Assembly: GCF_002220365.1 (NCBI RefSeq)
Contig: NZ_MTHB01000234.1
Location: 101,867-165,866, forward strand
From: Caballeronia sordidicola
GTDB lineage: Bacteria > Pseudomonadota > Gammaproteobacteria > Burkholderiales > Burkholderiaceae
DNA length: 64,000 nucleotides
Direction: 5' to 3'
The position numbers and the translations under genes are program-made. Under the pieces are notes generated by a model. It saw only the letters and a list, made by a program, of their open reading frames with translations, did no database searches and was not told the DNA's origin. Shown here in pieces: positions 52,636-61,347 of this stretch. The first letter of the stretch is position 1; every line of letters begins with the position of its first letter.

Positions 52636-53718
52636 ATGGAAATTTTTCCTTGCACCCTGGTCTTCGTCGATGTCGACGCAACCGCCAGTCCCAATAGCAC
52701 GAGTAAGGATCCGCTGTCCTACGCCCGCCAGGCGCTTTGTTTAAACAAGACCTTGCTTCATGCAGGCATGCCCCGGCTTAACGTCTTCACGAACGCACCG
52801 GACACGGTCAACGCATGCTTTTCCATTGCGCCGGAAGAGCGGCGTCCGCTTGTTCACGAACTGATCACCAGCGTCAACGTTCCAAGGAGCACGGAGTTCT
52901 ACGCGGCGCATTTCAAGCTTGACCTGCTTGAACAAGTAGCCGACCTGCTCACGACCGACATGTTGCTGCTGCAACTCGACTCGGACATTGTCGCCATCCG
53001 TCCCCTGGACGATGAGTTGCTTCAACTCTGCGCCGATGCAGGAGTCGGCGCGTTCGACATATCGGATCAAGTGTTCCCGGCTTACGGCAGCGCCAGCGTC
53101 ATCAAGGATCTTGAGATCGTGGCCGGCCGGCATCTGCTCAATCCGCGCTGGTATGGCGGCGAGTTCCTCCTCAGCACGAGCGCGTTCCTCAGGGCGCTGG
53201 TGCCTCGCGCCCGCGCACACTTTGAACGATATGTCGGCGAGATTGAGCGCCTGCAGCATCACGGCGACGAGTCATTTATCTCCGCCGCACTCAATACGCT
53301 TGCTGACGAAGGGCAACAGATCGTGGAGCTGGGCGCGTACCAGGCGATCGGCCGGCACTGGACCGGCAACACGCATCGCGACCTTCGATGGTTCCAGCAT
53401 TGCTGCTTCGTCCACTTGCCCGATGGCAAGGCGTTGATCGAACGCGAGGCTCGCTATCCCGGCTTTAACCCGAACCGGTTCTGGCGGACGGTGTCGACGG
53501 CGCACCTGCTCAACCGCGCGCGCTTCGGCATCAAGCTGTGTTTCGAGGCGACCTCGATCGCGCCGCAACTGCGCAAGATGATCGTGCCGGGGCCGGGTAA
53601 GCCGTCAGCGCCGGTTGACAAACCGAGTTCGGGGCCGGACTCGACGGAGCCCGGCTCATTCAGCGCGCCGCGCGTAAAACATCGCCTGAACGAAAAGAGC
53701 GACGAGCCGGTGTCCTGA
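52636..53718 (+). CDS. Putative GT-A-type glycosyltransferase (GT8-like)
   Basis: 360 residues, no signal peptide or membrane helix. The N-terminal part reads TLVFVDVDATASPNS, and a DxD-like LQLDSDIVAIRPLDDELL sits about residue 115, as in metal-dependent GT-A transferases that use nucleotide sugars; NPRWYGGEFLLSTSAFLRAL and HHGDESFISAALN fit the acceptor half. The C-terminal 40 residues are Pro/Ser-rich and disordered. I cannot name substrate or pathway. Isolated gene next to an AT-rich leader. Confidence 0.6.
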   Translation: MEIFPCTLVFVDVDATASPNSTSKDPLSYARQALCLNKTLLHAGMPRLNVFTNAPDTVNACFSIAPEERRPLVHELITSVNVPRSTEFYAAHFKLDLLEQVADLLTTDMLLLQLDSDIVAIRPLDDELLQLCADAGVGAFDISDQVFPAYGSASVIKDLEIVAGRHLLNPRWYGGEFLLSTSAFLRALVPRARAHFERYVGEIERLQHHGDESFISAALNTLADEGQQIVELGAYQAIGRHWTGNTHRDLRWFQHCCFVHLPDGKALIEREARYPGFNPNRFWRTVSTAHLLNRARFGIKLCFEATSIAPQLRKMIVPGPGKPSAPVDKPSSGPDSTEPGSFSAPRVKHRLNEKSDEPVS

Positions 53719-53722
53719 GTTA

Positions 53723-53746
53723 GCCGCAACTAGCCCTTGTTGCGGC
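53723..53746. terminator. Stem-loop between convergent genes
   Basis: GCCGCAAC (53723-53730) pairs with GTTGCGGC (53739-53746), loop TAGCCCTT. Between the glycosyltransferase-like stop and the yejF stop; no T-run. Confidence 0.45.
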
Positions 53747-53755
53747 CTGGCCATG

Positions 53756-55369
53756 TCAAGCCGCTGCGCTCGCTACGATCGACGCCGCGAGCAGCGCCTG
53801 TGTATAGGGATGCGCGGGCGCTTGCAAAACGTTCATCGTGTCGCCCATCTCCACAATCCGCCCCGCCTTCATGACCGCCACCCTGTGTGCCATCGCGCGC
53901 ATCACGGCAAGGTCATGCGTGATGAACAGGTAACTCAGCGTGTATTTTTTCTGCAGCCGCGTGAGCAGGTTAAGCACCTGCTGCTGTATCGATACATCGA
54001 GCGCGCTCGTGGGTTCATCGAGTATCAGCATTTCCGGTTCGACCGCGAGCGCCCGGGCAATGGCAATACGCTGCCGCTGGCCGCCGGAAAATTCGTGAGG
54101 ATAACGCGACAGGACATCGGCCGGCATACCCACTTCGTCGAGCAGCGCCACCACGCGTTGACGGCGCGCTGCGGCCGTCACCTCCGGCCGATGCAATGCA
54201 ATCCCTTCGCCCACGATCTGCTCGATCGTCATGCGCGGCGACAACGATCCGTAGGGATCCTGAAATACCACTTGCAGCCGCGACGAAACACTGCGCCGCG
54301 AGGTCGCGCTCTTGAGCGTGGACAAGGACTGCCCGTCGATATGGATCATCCCTTGCGCCGGCCGCTGCAGGCCCAGGATGGCAGCGGCAAGCGTGGACTT
54401 TCCCGATCCAGATTCGCCTACTATGCCGAGCGTTTCGCCGCGTCTCAAAGTGATGCCAACGTCCTGCAACGCGCGGAATGAAGACTTCGAAAACGTGGAC
54501 CGCCAGCCTTTCACCGAAGTCCGGTAGTCTACCGACAGCCCCTGCACTTCGAGCAGCCGCCGTGCGTCCGAAGCGATCGGGTCTAGAGCGCGTTCGGGCT
54601 CGCTGTCAAGCAGCCGGCACGTGTAGGGGTGCTGCGGATTTGCAAACAGTTCCGCAGTCGAATTGGTTTCCACCAGCACGCCCTTCTCCATCACCGCCAC
54701 GCGCTGCGCAAAGCGCTTGACCAGGTTCAGGTCGTGCGTGATCAGCAGCACCGCCATGCCGCGCTCGACCGCCTCCTGTTCCTGCAAGCCGATCAGCAAT
54801 TCCACTATCTGCTGGCGCACCGTCACATCGAGGGCCGTGGTCGGTTCATCGGCGAGCAGCAGGCGCGGCCGGCACGCCAGCGCCATCGCGATCATCGCGC
54901 GTTGCCGCTGACCGCCCGATAGTTGATGCGGGAAACTGTCGATACGCCGTTCCGGTTCGGCGATACCGGTGCGCCGCAATAGCTCGATACCCCGCTCGCG
55001 TGCCGCGTTGGGCCGCAAACCTTCGTGCAGACGCAGGCTCTCCGCGATCTGCTTGCCGATCGTGAACAAGGGGTTCAGCGCGGTCATCGGTTCCTGAAAG
55101 ACCATGGCGACGTCGCGGCCGCGAATGCCGCGCATCTGTTGCTCGGTCTTTTGCAGGAGATCGTCGCCGTCCAGCAGGATGCGCCCCGTCTGGCGAGCGT
55201 TGTCCGCAAGACCCAGGATGGAAAGCGCCGTGACGCTCTTACCCGATCCCGATTCGCCCACCAACGCCACGCGTTCGCCGCGCCCGATCGAAAGATTGAG
55301 GTCCCGTACGACGGTCTTGTCGCCGAAAGCAATCGATAAACCGTCGAGTTGCAGCAGAGGGGCCGTCAC
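53756..55369 (-). CDS. yejF: Peptide ABC transporter ATP-binding protein (two ATPase domains)
   Basis: 537 residues. Two complete ABC domains: GESGSGKSV / SGGQRQRAMIAMALACRP / LLLADEPTTALD, and GESGSGKST / SGGQRQRIAIARALAVEP / MLILDEPTSALD. The fused form is YejF-type. GTG 55369 overlaps the yejE stop (GTGA), so I reject the longer frame from 55498. Powers the YejABEF peptide importer, also the uptake route of microcin C in E. coli. Confidence 0.93.
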   Translation of the reverse strand: MTAPLLQLDGLSIAFGDKTVVRDLNLSIGRGERVALVGESGSGKSVTALSILGLADNARQTGRILLDGDDLLQKTEQQMRGIRGRDVAMVFQEPMTALNPLFTIGKQIAESLRLHEGLRPNAARERGIELLRRTGIAEPERRIDSFPHQLSGGQRQRAMIAMALACRPRLLLADEPTTALDVTVRQQIVELLIGLQEQEAVERGMAVLLITHDLNLVKRFAQRVAVMEKGVLVETNSTAELFANPQHPYTCRLLDSEPERALDPIASDARRLLEVQGLSVDYRTSVKGWRSTFSKSSFRALQDVGITLRRGETLGIVGESGSGKSTLAAAILGLQRPAQGMIHIDGQSLSTLKSATSRRSVSSRLQVVFQDPYGSLSPRMTIEQIVGEGIALHRPEVTAAARRQRVVALLDEVGMPADVLSRYPHEFSGGQRQRIAIARALAVEPEMLILDEPTSALDVSIQQQVLNLLTRLQKKYTLSYLFITHDLAVMRAMAHRVAVMKAGRIVEMGDTMNVLQAPAHPYTQALLAASIVASAAA

Positions 55370-56466
55370 TTTTGTGCCCCTCCGAATGCGGAACCGCGCG
55401 TGCGCGTATCGAGCGCGTTGCGTAACGCGTCGCCCATGAAGGTCAGCAGCAGCAAGGTGACGACAAGGCCACCGAACGCCGCGCCGGAGATCCACCATGC
55501 ATCGAGATTGTTTTTGCCTTCAGCGAGCAGTTCGCCCAGGCTCGGCGTGGGTGCGGGCACGCCAAGCCCCAGGAAGTCGAGGCTCGTGAGCGAGAGGATC
55601 GCCGCGCTCATGCGGAACGGCAAGAAGGTGATCACCGGCGTAAGACTGTTGGGCAGCACGTGACGCCACATGATCTGCCAGTTCGACAACCCCATCGTCC
55701 GAGCCGCGCGAACGTAGTCAAGCGAACGGTTGCGCAGGAATTCGGCGCGCACGTAGTCCGACAGCGTGAGCCAGCCGAACGCCGAGAGCAGGATGAACAG
55801 CAGCCACAGGGTAGGTTCGAAGATCGATGCGAAGATGATCAGGAGGTACAGGTCGGGCATCGAACTCCATATCTCTATCAGGCGCTGGCCGATCAAGTCG
55901 GTGCGGCCACCGTAAAACCCCTGCACTGCGCCCGTCAGGACGCCCAGCAAGACGCCCGAGACCGTGAGTGCGAGCGCCATGAGCACAGAGAGCCGGAAAC
56001 CGTACAGCAGGCGCGAAAGGACGTCGCGGCCGAACTGGTCCGTCCCGATCCAGTTGGTGGCCGAGGGCGGTGCGGGATTGGGTGTGGTCGCGAAATAGTC
56101 GACGGTGTCATAGTGGAAATGATTCGGCGGATAGATCGCGAAGTTGCCCTTCGACTCCAGCCGGTCGCGAATATACGGATCGAGATAGTTCGCGCGGGCC
56201 GGGAAATCGCCGCCGAATACCTTCTCCGAATAGTCCTTCACGATCGGGAAATAATAGTGTCCTTCGTAGCGGATCAACAGCGGCTTGTCGTTTGCCAACA
56301 CCTCGCCGAGCAGGCTGACGACAAACAACGCGACGAAAACTATCGTGCTCCAGTAGCCCAGGCGTTGCGCCTTGAACCGCAACCATACGCGCCGGCCGGG
56401 CGACTCGGACGGCGGCGGTGTCGCGACAGAAGCTTCGCCCATGATGGGATTCACGGAGACGTTCAT
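55366..56466 (-). CDS. yejE: Peptide ABC transporter permease
   Basis: 366 residues. A cytoplasmic N-terminus, TM1 (WSTIVFVALFVVSLLGEVLA), a long periplasmic insertion typical of YejE (KPLLIRYEGHYYFPIVKDY, GTDQFGRDVLSRLLYG) and five further helices with the EAA-type loop (VRAARTMGLSNWQIMWRHVLPN). ATG 56466 lies 4 bases past the yejB stop. Confidence 0.93.
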   Translation of the reverse strand: MNVSVNPIMGEASVATPPPSESPGRRVWLRFKAQRLGYWSTIVFVALFVVSLLGEVLANDKPLLIRYEGHYYFPIVKDYSEKVFGGDFPARANYLDPYIRDRLESKGNFAIYPPNHFHYDTVDYFATTPNPAPPSATNWIGTDQFGRDVLSRLLYGFRLSVLMALALTVSGVLLGVLTGAVQGFYGGRTDLIGQRLIEIWSSMPDLYLLIIFASIFEPTLWLLFILLSAFGWLTLSDYVRAEFLRNRSLDYVRAARTMGLSNWQIMWRHVLPNSLTPVITFLPFRMSAAILSLTSLDFLGLGVPAPTPSLGELLAEGKNNLDAWWISGAAFGGLVVTLLLLTFMGDALRNALDTRTRGSAFGGAQK

Positions 56467-56470
56467 GCGC

Positions 56471-57515
56471 TCACCGGTCCAGCCGGTCGAACTGGATGCG
56501 GGGGTCGACGAGGACATAACAAACGTCCGCAATAAGCTTGGTCACAAGACCAATCAGGGTGAACAGGTAAAGCGAACCGAGCACGACGGGATAGTCACGC
56601 CGGATCACCGAGTCGTAGGAGAGCTGCCCCATGCCATCGAGCGAAAACAATGTCTCGATCAGCAGGTTGCCGTTGAGGAACGCACCCACGAAAGCCGCAG
56701 GCAATCCGGTCAAAAGCGGAATCATCGCGTTGCGCAGCACATGTTTCCAGAGCACGTCACGTTGCGGCGCACCCTTCGCACGCGCGGTCAGCACGTATTG
56801 CCGGCTGATCTCCTCAAGGAACGTGTTCTTGGTCAAGATCGTGATGATCGCAAAGTTGCCGACCACTGCAGCGGTCACCGGCAACGCGATGTGCCATAGA
56901 TAATCGAGCACCTTGCCCGCCATGCTGAGCTGGTCGAAGTCGTCGGAGGTAAGGCCGCGCATGGGAAATACCTGCCACAGCGTACCGCCGCCAAACAGCA
57001 TCAGCAGCAACACGCCCAATACGAAACCGGGAATGGCGTAGCCGGTCAGCACGAGCACGCTCGTGGCGGTATCGAACCGGGAGCCGTTTCGCACGGCCTT
57101 CGAGATCCCCAGCGGCACCGCCGAGGTAGGTCAGCAGCACGGTCCAGAGGCCCAGCGTGATGGACACCGGCAGCTTGGAACGGATCACCGCCCAGACGCT
57201 TTGATGTTGATAATACGACTGGCCGAGATTGAAGCTCGCGTAGTTCCTGAGCATGCTCGCGTAGCGCACGAGCGGCGGTTTGTCGAAGCCGAATTGCTTC
57301 TTGAGTTGCTCGACCTGCTGTGGGTCGACCCCCTGGCTGCCGTGATACCCGCCGGCCCCGCCCCCCTCGCCGTGGCTCCCGCCATGGCGCATCTGGATCA
57401 GGATTTGCTCCACCGGTCCGCCCGGCACGAATTGCGTCACGGCAAAGGTCAGCGTGACCACGCCGATCAGCGTGGGAATCATCAACAACAGGCGTCTGAG
57501 GATATAAGCGGCCAT
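56471..57515 (-). pseudogene. yejB: Peptide ABC transporter permease, frameshifted
   Basis: The gene is split over two frames. From ATG 57515 one frame reads normal YejB (AAYILRRLLLMIPTLIGVV to SITLGLWTVLLTYLGG), then goes out of register. From about 57118 the next frame reads PLGISKAVRNGSRFD through to the EAA loop (ARAKGAPQRDVLWKHVLRN) and the stop at 56471. Removing one base in the GGCGG run at about 57118-57124 would restore a single ORF. A real mutation would disable the importer; a sequencing or assembly error in a GC-rich run is the alternative. All other yej genes are intact. Confidence 0.85.
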
Positions 57516-57522
57516 GGCAATC

Positions 57523-59361
57523 TCAGTGTGTTGATGCAGCCGTAGTAGCACCGGACGGCGCCTTCACGAACCAGTAGTCGACCAGCCAGTCCTCCGCAAG
57601 GTAAGAAAGCGGCGACACCCGGGGAAAGCCCATTCGCGCCCGGTAGCCCACGCGCGTAGTAGGCGCGTAGTACTCCGGCACAATGTAATACTCGTTGATC
57701 AGGATGCGATCGAGCGCGCGCGTGGCCGTTTCAAGATCGCCTAGCGTCTGCGCTTTCAACGCAGCGTCTATCATCGCGTCGGCGGCCTTCGAACGGACTC
57801 CCGGAAAATTTTCCGAACCCGGCTGCGACGCCGCCGCGCTGCCGAAGCGGCGTGTCAGTTCGCCGCCCGGGATGGTGACGGGTGCATAGATATACGTCGT
57901 CATGTCGAAGTCGAATGCGTCCATGCGTTTCTCGTACAACGCGCTGTCGAGTTCCCGCAGATGCGCCTGTATGCCAAGCGTCTGCAACTGCTGGATATAC
58001 GGCAGGACGACCTTGTCCATGCCGGGTTGGTCGTCCATGATCTCGATGGTCATCGGCGCGCCGCTGGCGTCGCGCAATGCACCGTCACGATACTGCCAGC
58101 CCGCTTCGTTCAGGAGCGCCTGGGCTTCACGCAAATTGGCACGCAGCGAATGTGGCGGCACAGTGTCCGGCTGCTTCAGCATGGGGCCGAACACGGCAGC
58201 CGGAAGAGTCGAACGATACGGTTCGAGCAGCGCAAGCTCCTTTGCATCCGGCACGCCCTGCGCGCCAAACGGGGAGTCCTGGAAATAGCTGCCCGTGCGG
58301 CGGTATAGATTGTAAAAGCCCATCCGGTTCAGCCAGTCGTAGTCGAAAGCAAGCGTCAGCGCACGACGCACACGCGCGTCCGCGAACTGCGGTCTGCGCG
58401 TGTTGATGACCAAGCCCTGCATCTGCGCCGGACCGTCGGGGAACTGGCTTTTCCTGAGCGACCCGTTGCTGAAGTTCTTGCCGATGTACTTGCGCGCCCA
58501 GGTCGAGGACGAATACTCAGCGCGCATATCCGTGTGGCCGGCTTTGAAATCTTCCAGAGACGTGTAGGCGTCGGTGAAAAGCCGGAACGTGATGCGCTGG
58601 AAGCGGTACATGCCGCGTCGGGACGGCAAATCGGCGGCCCAGTAATCCGGGTTGCGCCTGTACGTGATCTGCTTGTCGTTCTTGCGCTGCTCGATCAGGT
58701 AAGGACCGCTTGCCACCGGCGGCACATCCGATATCTGATCGAACGGCGGCCGCGTGCCGTCTGCTTTCACGCCCCACTTCGGCGAGAAAACTGGCAAGTC
58801 CCCCGCGATCAGCGGCGCATCGCGGCGCGCTTCCTTGAAATCGAAGCGCACCGTCAGGCGATCGACCACGGTCGCGCGGCTGATGTTGGCGAACTGCGAG
58901 TTGTAGATCGGCGAGACCTGATGGCTTGCCAACGTGTCGTATGAATATTTCACGTCGGCTGCGGTGATCGGGTCGCCGTTGGAAAAACGCGCCTTCGGAT
59001 TGATATGGTACGTGGCTGACTTGCCGTCCGGTGTGACCTCCACGTCGTCCGCGATCAACGGATACTCCGACGCCAGTTCGTCCCAGCTTCGCTGCATCAG
59101 CGTGTCGAACATCAGGTTCTTCAGGTCGGGCGCCGGTACGCCGCGAAGCAGGAAGGGATTCATCGAATCGTAACTTTGCAGCTCATCGTAGTTCTGGAAA
59201 CTCATGTCGCCGTTAGCCGGCGCGTCCGGGTCCGCATAGTCGAAGTGCGTGAAGTTCGCCGGATACTTCGGCTCGTCGTATTGGGCGATCGACGGGTTCG
59301 CTAACGCTTGCGATGCAAAGAGCAGTGCAGCAACGCCCAGCGTAATGAAGTCCCTATTCAT
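57523..59361 (-). CDS. yejA: Extracellular solute-binding protein, family 5
   Basis: 612 residues, signal peptide cleaved after ASQALA (about residue 21). Peptide-binding fold of the OppA/DppA family; YejA-like stretches include DYADPDAPANGDMSFQNYDELQSYDSMNPF and GPYLIEQRKNDKQITYRRNPDYWA. Binds peptides in the periplasm for the YejBEF importer, whose yejB gene begins 7 bases after the stop. First clear gene of the yej operon. Confidence 0.93.
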   Translation of the reverse strand: MNRDFITLGVAALLFASQALANPSIAQYDEPKYPANFTHFDYADPDAPANGDMSFQNYDELQSYDSMNPFLLRGVPAPDLKNLMFDTLMQRSWDELASEYPLIADDVEVTPDGKSATYHINPKARFSNGDPITAADVKYSYDTLASHQVSPIYNSQFANISRATVVDRLTVRFDFKEARRDAPLIAGDLPVFSPKWGVKADGTRPPFDQISDVPPVASGPYLIEQRKNDKQITYRRNPDYWAADLPSRRGMYRFQRITFRLFTDAYTSLEDFKAGHTDMRAEYSSSTWARKYIGKNFSNGSLRKSQFPDGPAQMQGLVINTRRPQFADARVRRALTLAFDYDWLNRMGFYNLYRRTGSYFQDSPFGAQGVPDAKELALLEPYRSTLPAAVFGPMLKQPDTVPPHSLRANLREAQALLNEAGWQYRDGALRDASGAPMTIEIMDDQPGMDKVVLPYIQQLQTLGIQAHLRELDSALYEKRMDAFDFDMTTYIYAPVTIPGGELTRRFGSAAASQPGSENFPGVRSKAADAMIDAALKAQTLGDLETATRALDRILINEYYIVPEYYAPTTRVGYRARMGFPRVSPLSYLAEDWLVDYWFVKAPSGATTAASTH

Positions 59362-59519
59362 TGTCGCTTGCCGCCGGCGCCCACAGCGCGCCTTCCAGGG
59401 GATGATGCGGTTCGTTCATGACAAAACCTGAAGGGTGAAACGGATGCGTGCGTCCGGATGAAAATGCGACGCCGGCCACTCGTCGCGCGCATGTCGAGTG
59501 GCCGGGCCGCGCACCGCGC

Positions 59520-61157
59520 TCAATGCTTGATAATGTACATGTCTTCGCTGCGGTAATGGTCCATCGGGTTTTTCGTGGAATAGCCTCCCACGTAACTCTT
59601 GACCAACCGCACCAGCGTGTATTGCAGCAGCGGCAGCATCGGATAGTCTTCCATTGCCACCTTGGCTGCTTCGGTCTGCAACGTCTGGCGCGTGGCCGGG
59701 TCGGTGGAGTTGGATGCCTGGCGCATCAGCGCATCGGCTTTGGGATTGCACGCCTGGTTGTCGTTCTGCTCGGAACCGCATTGAACCAGTGTGAGGAAAG
59801 TGCTTGCGTCGTTGTAATCCGCGACCCAGCCGTTGCGTGCGATCTGGTAGTCGCCATCGTGCCGCTTCTTGAGCAGCACCTTGAATTCCATCGCCTGGAT
59901 TTCAGTATCCAGACCCAGTTTCGTCTTCCATTCGGAAGCCGCGAAGATCGCCATCTTCTTGTGGTACTCGCTCGTGTTGGTGACGAACTGCAACTTGGTG
60001 CCAGGTTTCACGCCCGCCTCGGCCAACAGTTTTTTCGCCTCGTCCACGCGCTTCGCCATCGGCCATGAGGCCCAGTCGTACGCACTGACGTCTGCCCCCT
60101 TCACGCCTTTCACGATGACGCCATACGCCGGGATCTGGCCGTCGGCAGTCACACGCTGAGCCAGGATGTCCCGGTCGATGACCATGGACAGCGCCTGGCG
60201 CACACGCACGTCCTTCAGGAGCGGGTCCTTGTTGTTAAACGAGTAATAGCGCAAGCCGAGCATGGGCGCCGCGCGCATCTCGTTCGGGTACTCCTGTTTG
60301 TAGCGGGCAAAAGTGCCCGAGGGAAGCTGGTTCACCCAGTCGTCACCGCCGGACTTGTACAGATCCACGTCCGTGTTTTCGTCTTCCACAGGCAGGTACG
60401 TGACCTGGTTCAGCTGCACGTTAGCGGCATTCCAGTATTGCGGGTTTTTCGCCAGCACGAGGCGGTTGTTCACCTGCCAGTCCTTCAGCATGAAGGCGCC
60501 GTTGCTGATCAGCTTGCCGGGTTTGGTCCAGTCGTGGCCGTATTTGTCGACGCCCGCCTTGTTCACCGGCCCGAAGTTCGTATTCGACATCAGGTCGGGC
60601 AGGAACGGCACCGGATAAGGAGTCTTGATTTCGACCGTATACGGGTCGAGTGCGCTCACGCCAAGCGACGCCACCGGTTTCTTGCCTGCCACAATGTCTG
60701 TTCCGTTCAGCAGGAACATGCCGTAGGTGGTGGCGTACGGTGAAGCCGTTTTTGGATCGACGAGACGCTGGGATCCGTAGACAAAGTCAGCGGCAACAAC
60801 AGGCTCGCCGTTGGACCACTTCGCATTCTTTCGCAGATGAAAGACCCACGTGGTGGGGTCCTTCATCTCCCACTTTTCAGCGACGCCGGGGACGGTCTCA
60901 CCGTCGGAACGGGTGGCGGTCAGCCCTTCAAACAGATCGCGCGCGACGGTATTGGCCGGCACGGACTCCGCCACGTTCGGATCGAGTGTCTCGACTTCAG
61001 TGCCATTGTTGCGCACCAGTTCCTGCTTCGCGGCGAGTTGCACGCCAGGAGGAACGACTGCCGCCTGCACGGCGCCAGCGAGCATGACGCCACCCAGAGC
61101 AAGCGCCGCGGATGCGCGGCAAAGACGGATCGAAGAAGGACGTGGTGCGAAAAACAT
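59520..61157 (-). CDS. Peptide ABC transporter substrate-binding protein (OppA/MppA-like)
   Basis: 545 residues, SBP_bac_5 family. Signal peptide ending AVQA (about residue 32). Segments NNGTEVETLDPNVAESVPA, FHLRKNAKWSNGEPVVAADFVYGSQR and NKDPLLKDVRVRQALSMVIDRD are typical OppA/MppA. I start at ATG 61157 after AGGAG. It lies just upstream of yejA on the same strand (158 bases) but has no permeases of its own, so it may load the YejBEF or a distant Opp permease. Confidence 0.92.
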   Translation of the reverse strand: MFFAPRPSSIRLCRASAALALGGVMLAGAVQAAVVPPGVQLAAKQELVRNNGTEVETLDPNVAESVPANTVARDLFEGLTATRSDGETVPGVAEKWEMKDPTTWVFHLRKNAKWSNGEPVVAADFVYGSQRLVDPKTASPYATTYGMFLLNGTDIVAGKKPVASLGVSALDPYTVEIKTPYPVPFLPDLMSNTNFGPVNKAGVDKYGHDWTKPGKLISNGAFMLKDWQVNNRLVLAKNPQYWNAANVQLNQVTYLPVEDENTDVDLYKSGGDDWVNQLPSGTFARYKQEYPNEMRAAPMLGLRYYSFNNKDPLLKDVRVRQALSMVIDRDILAQRVTADGQIPAYGVIVKGVKGADVSAYDWASWPMAKRVDEAKKLLAEAGVKPGTKLQFVTNTSEYHKKMAIFAASEWKTKLGLDTEIQAMEFKVLLKKRHDGDYQIARNGWVADYNDASTFLTLVQCGSEQNDNQACNPKADALMRQASNSTDPATRQTLQTEAAKVAMEDYPMLPLLQYTLVRLVKSYVGGYSTKNPMDHYRSEDMYIIKH

Positions 61158-61347
61158 CTGGAAACTCCTGGTATTCGTTACTTCCACGCTCGGCGTTGAC
61201 TGCGGCCTTGAGCGCGTCGTGCGATGAGGCGTCGAAAGATCGACGATTGAATCGAAGGGTCCGGGATTGTCGAAAACAAGGTCGCTCCAGCGCCGCATGA
61301 CACGCGCTGGAGCGACCGTTCAATCGGTCAAACACACTACAGCGACA

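Noticed and set aside
52422..52697. 91-codon plus-strand frame before the glycosyltransferase-like gene
   Set aside because: It overlaps the real start in another frame and has no family resemblance or ribosome site.
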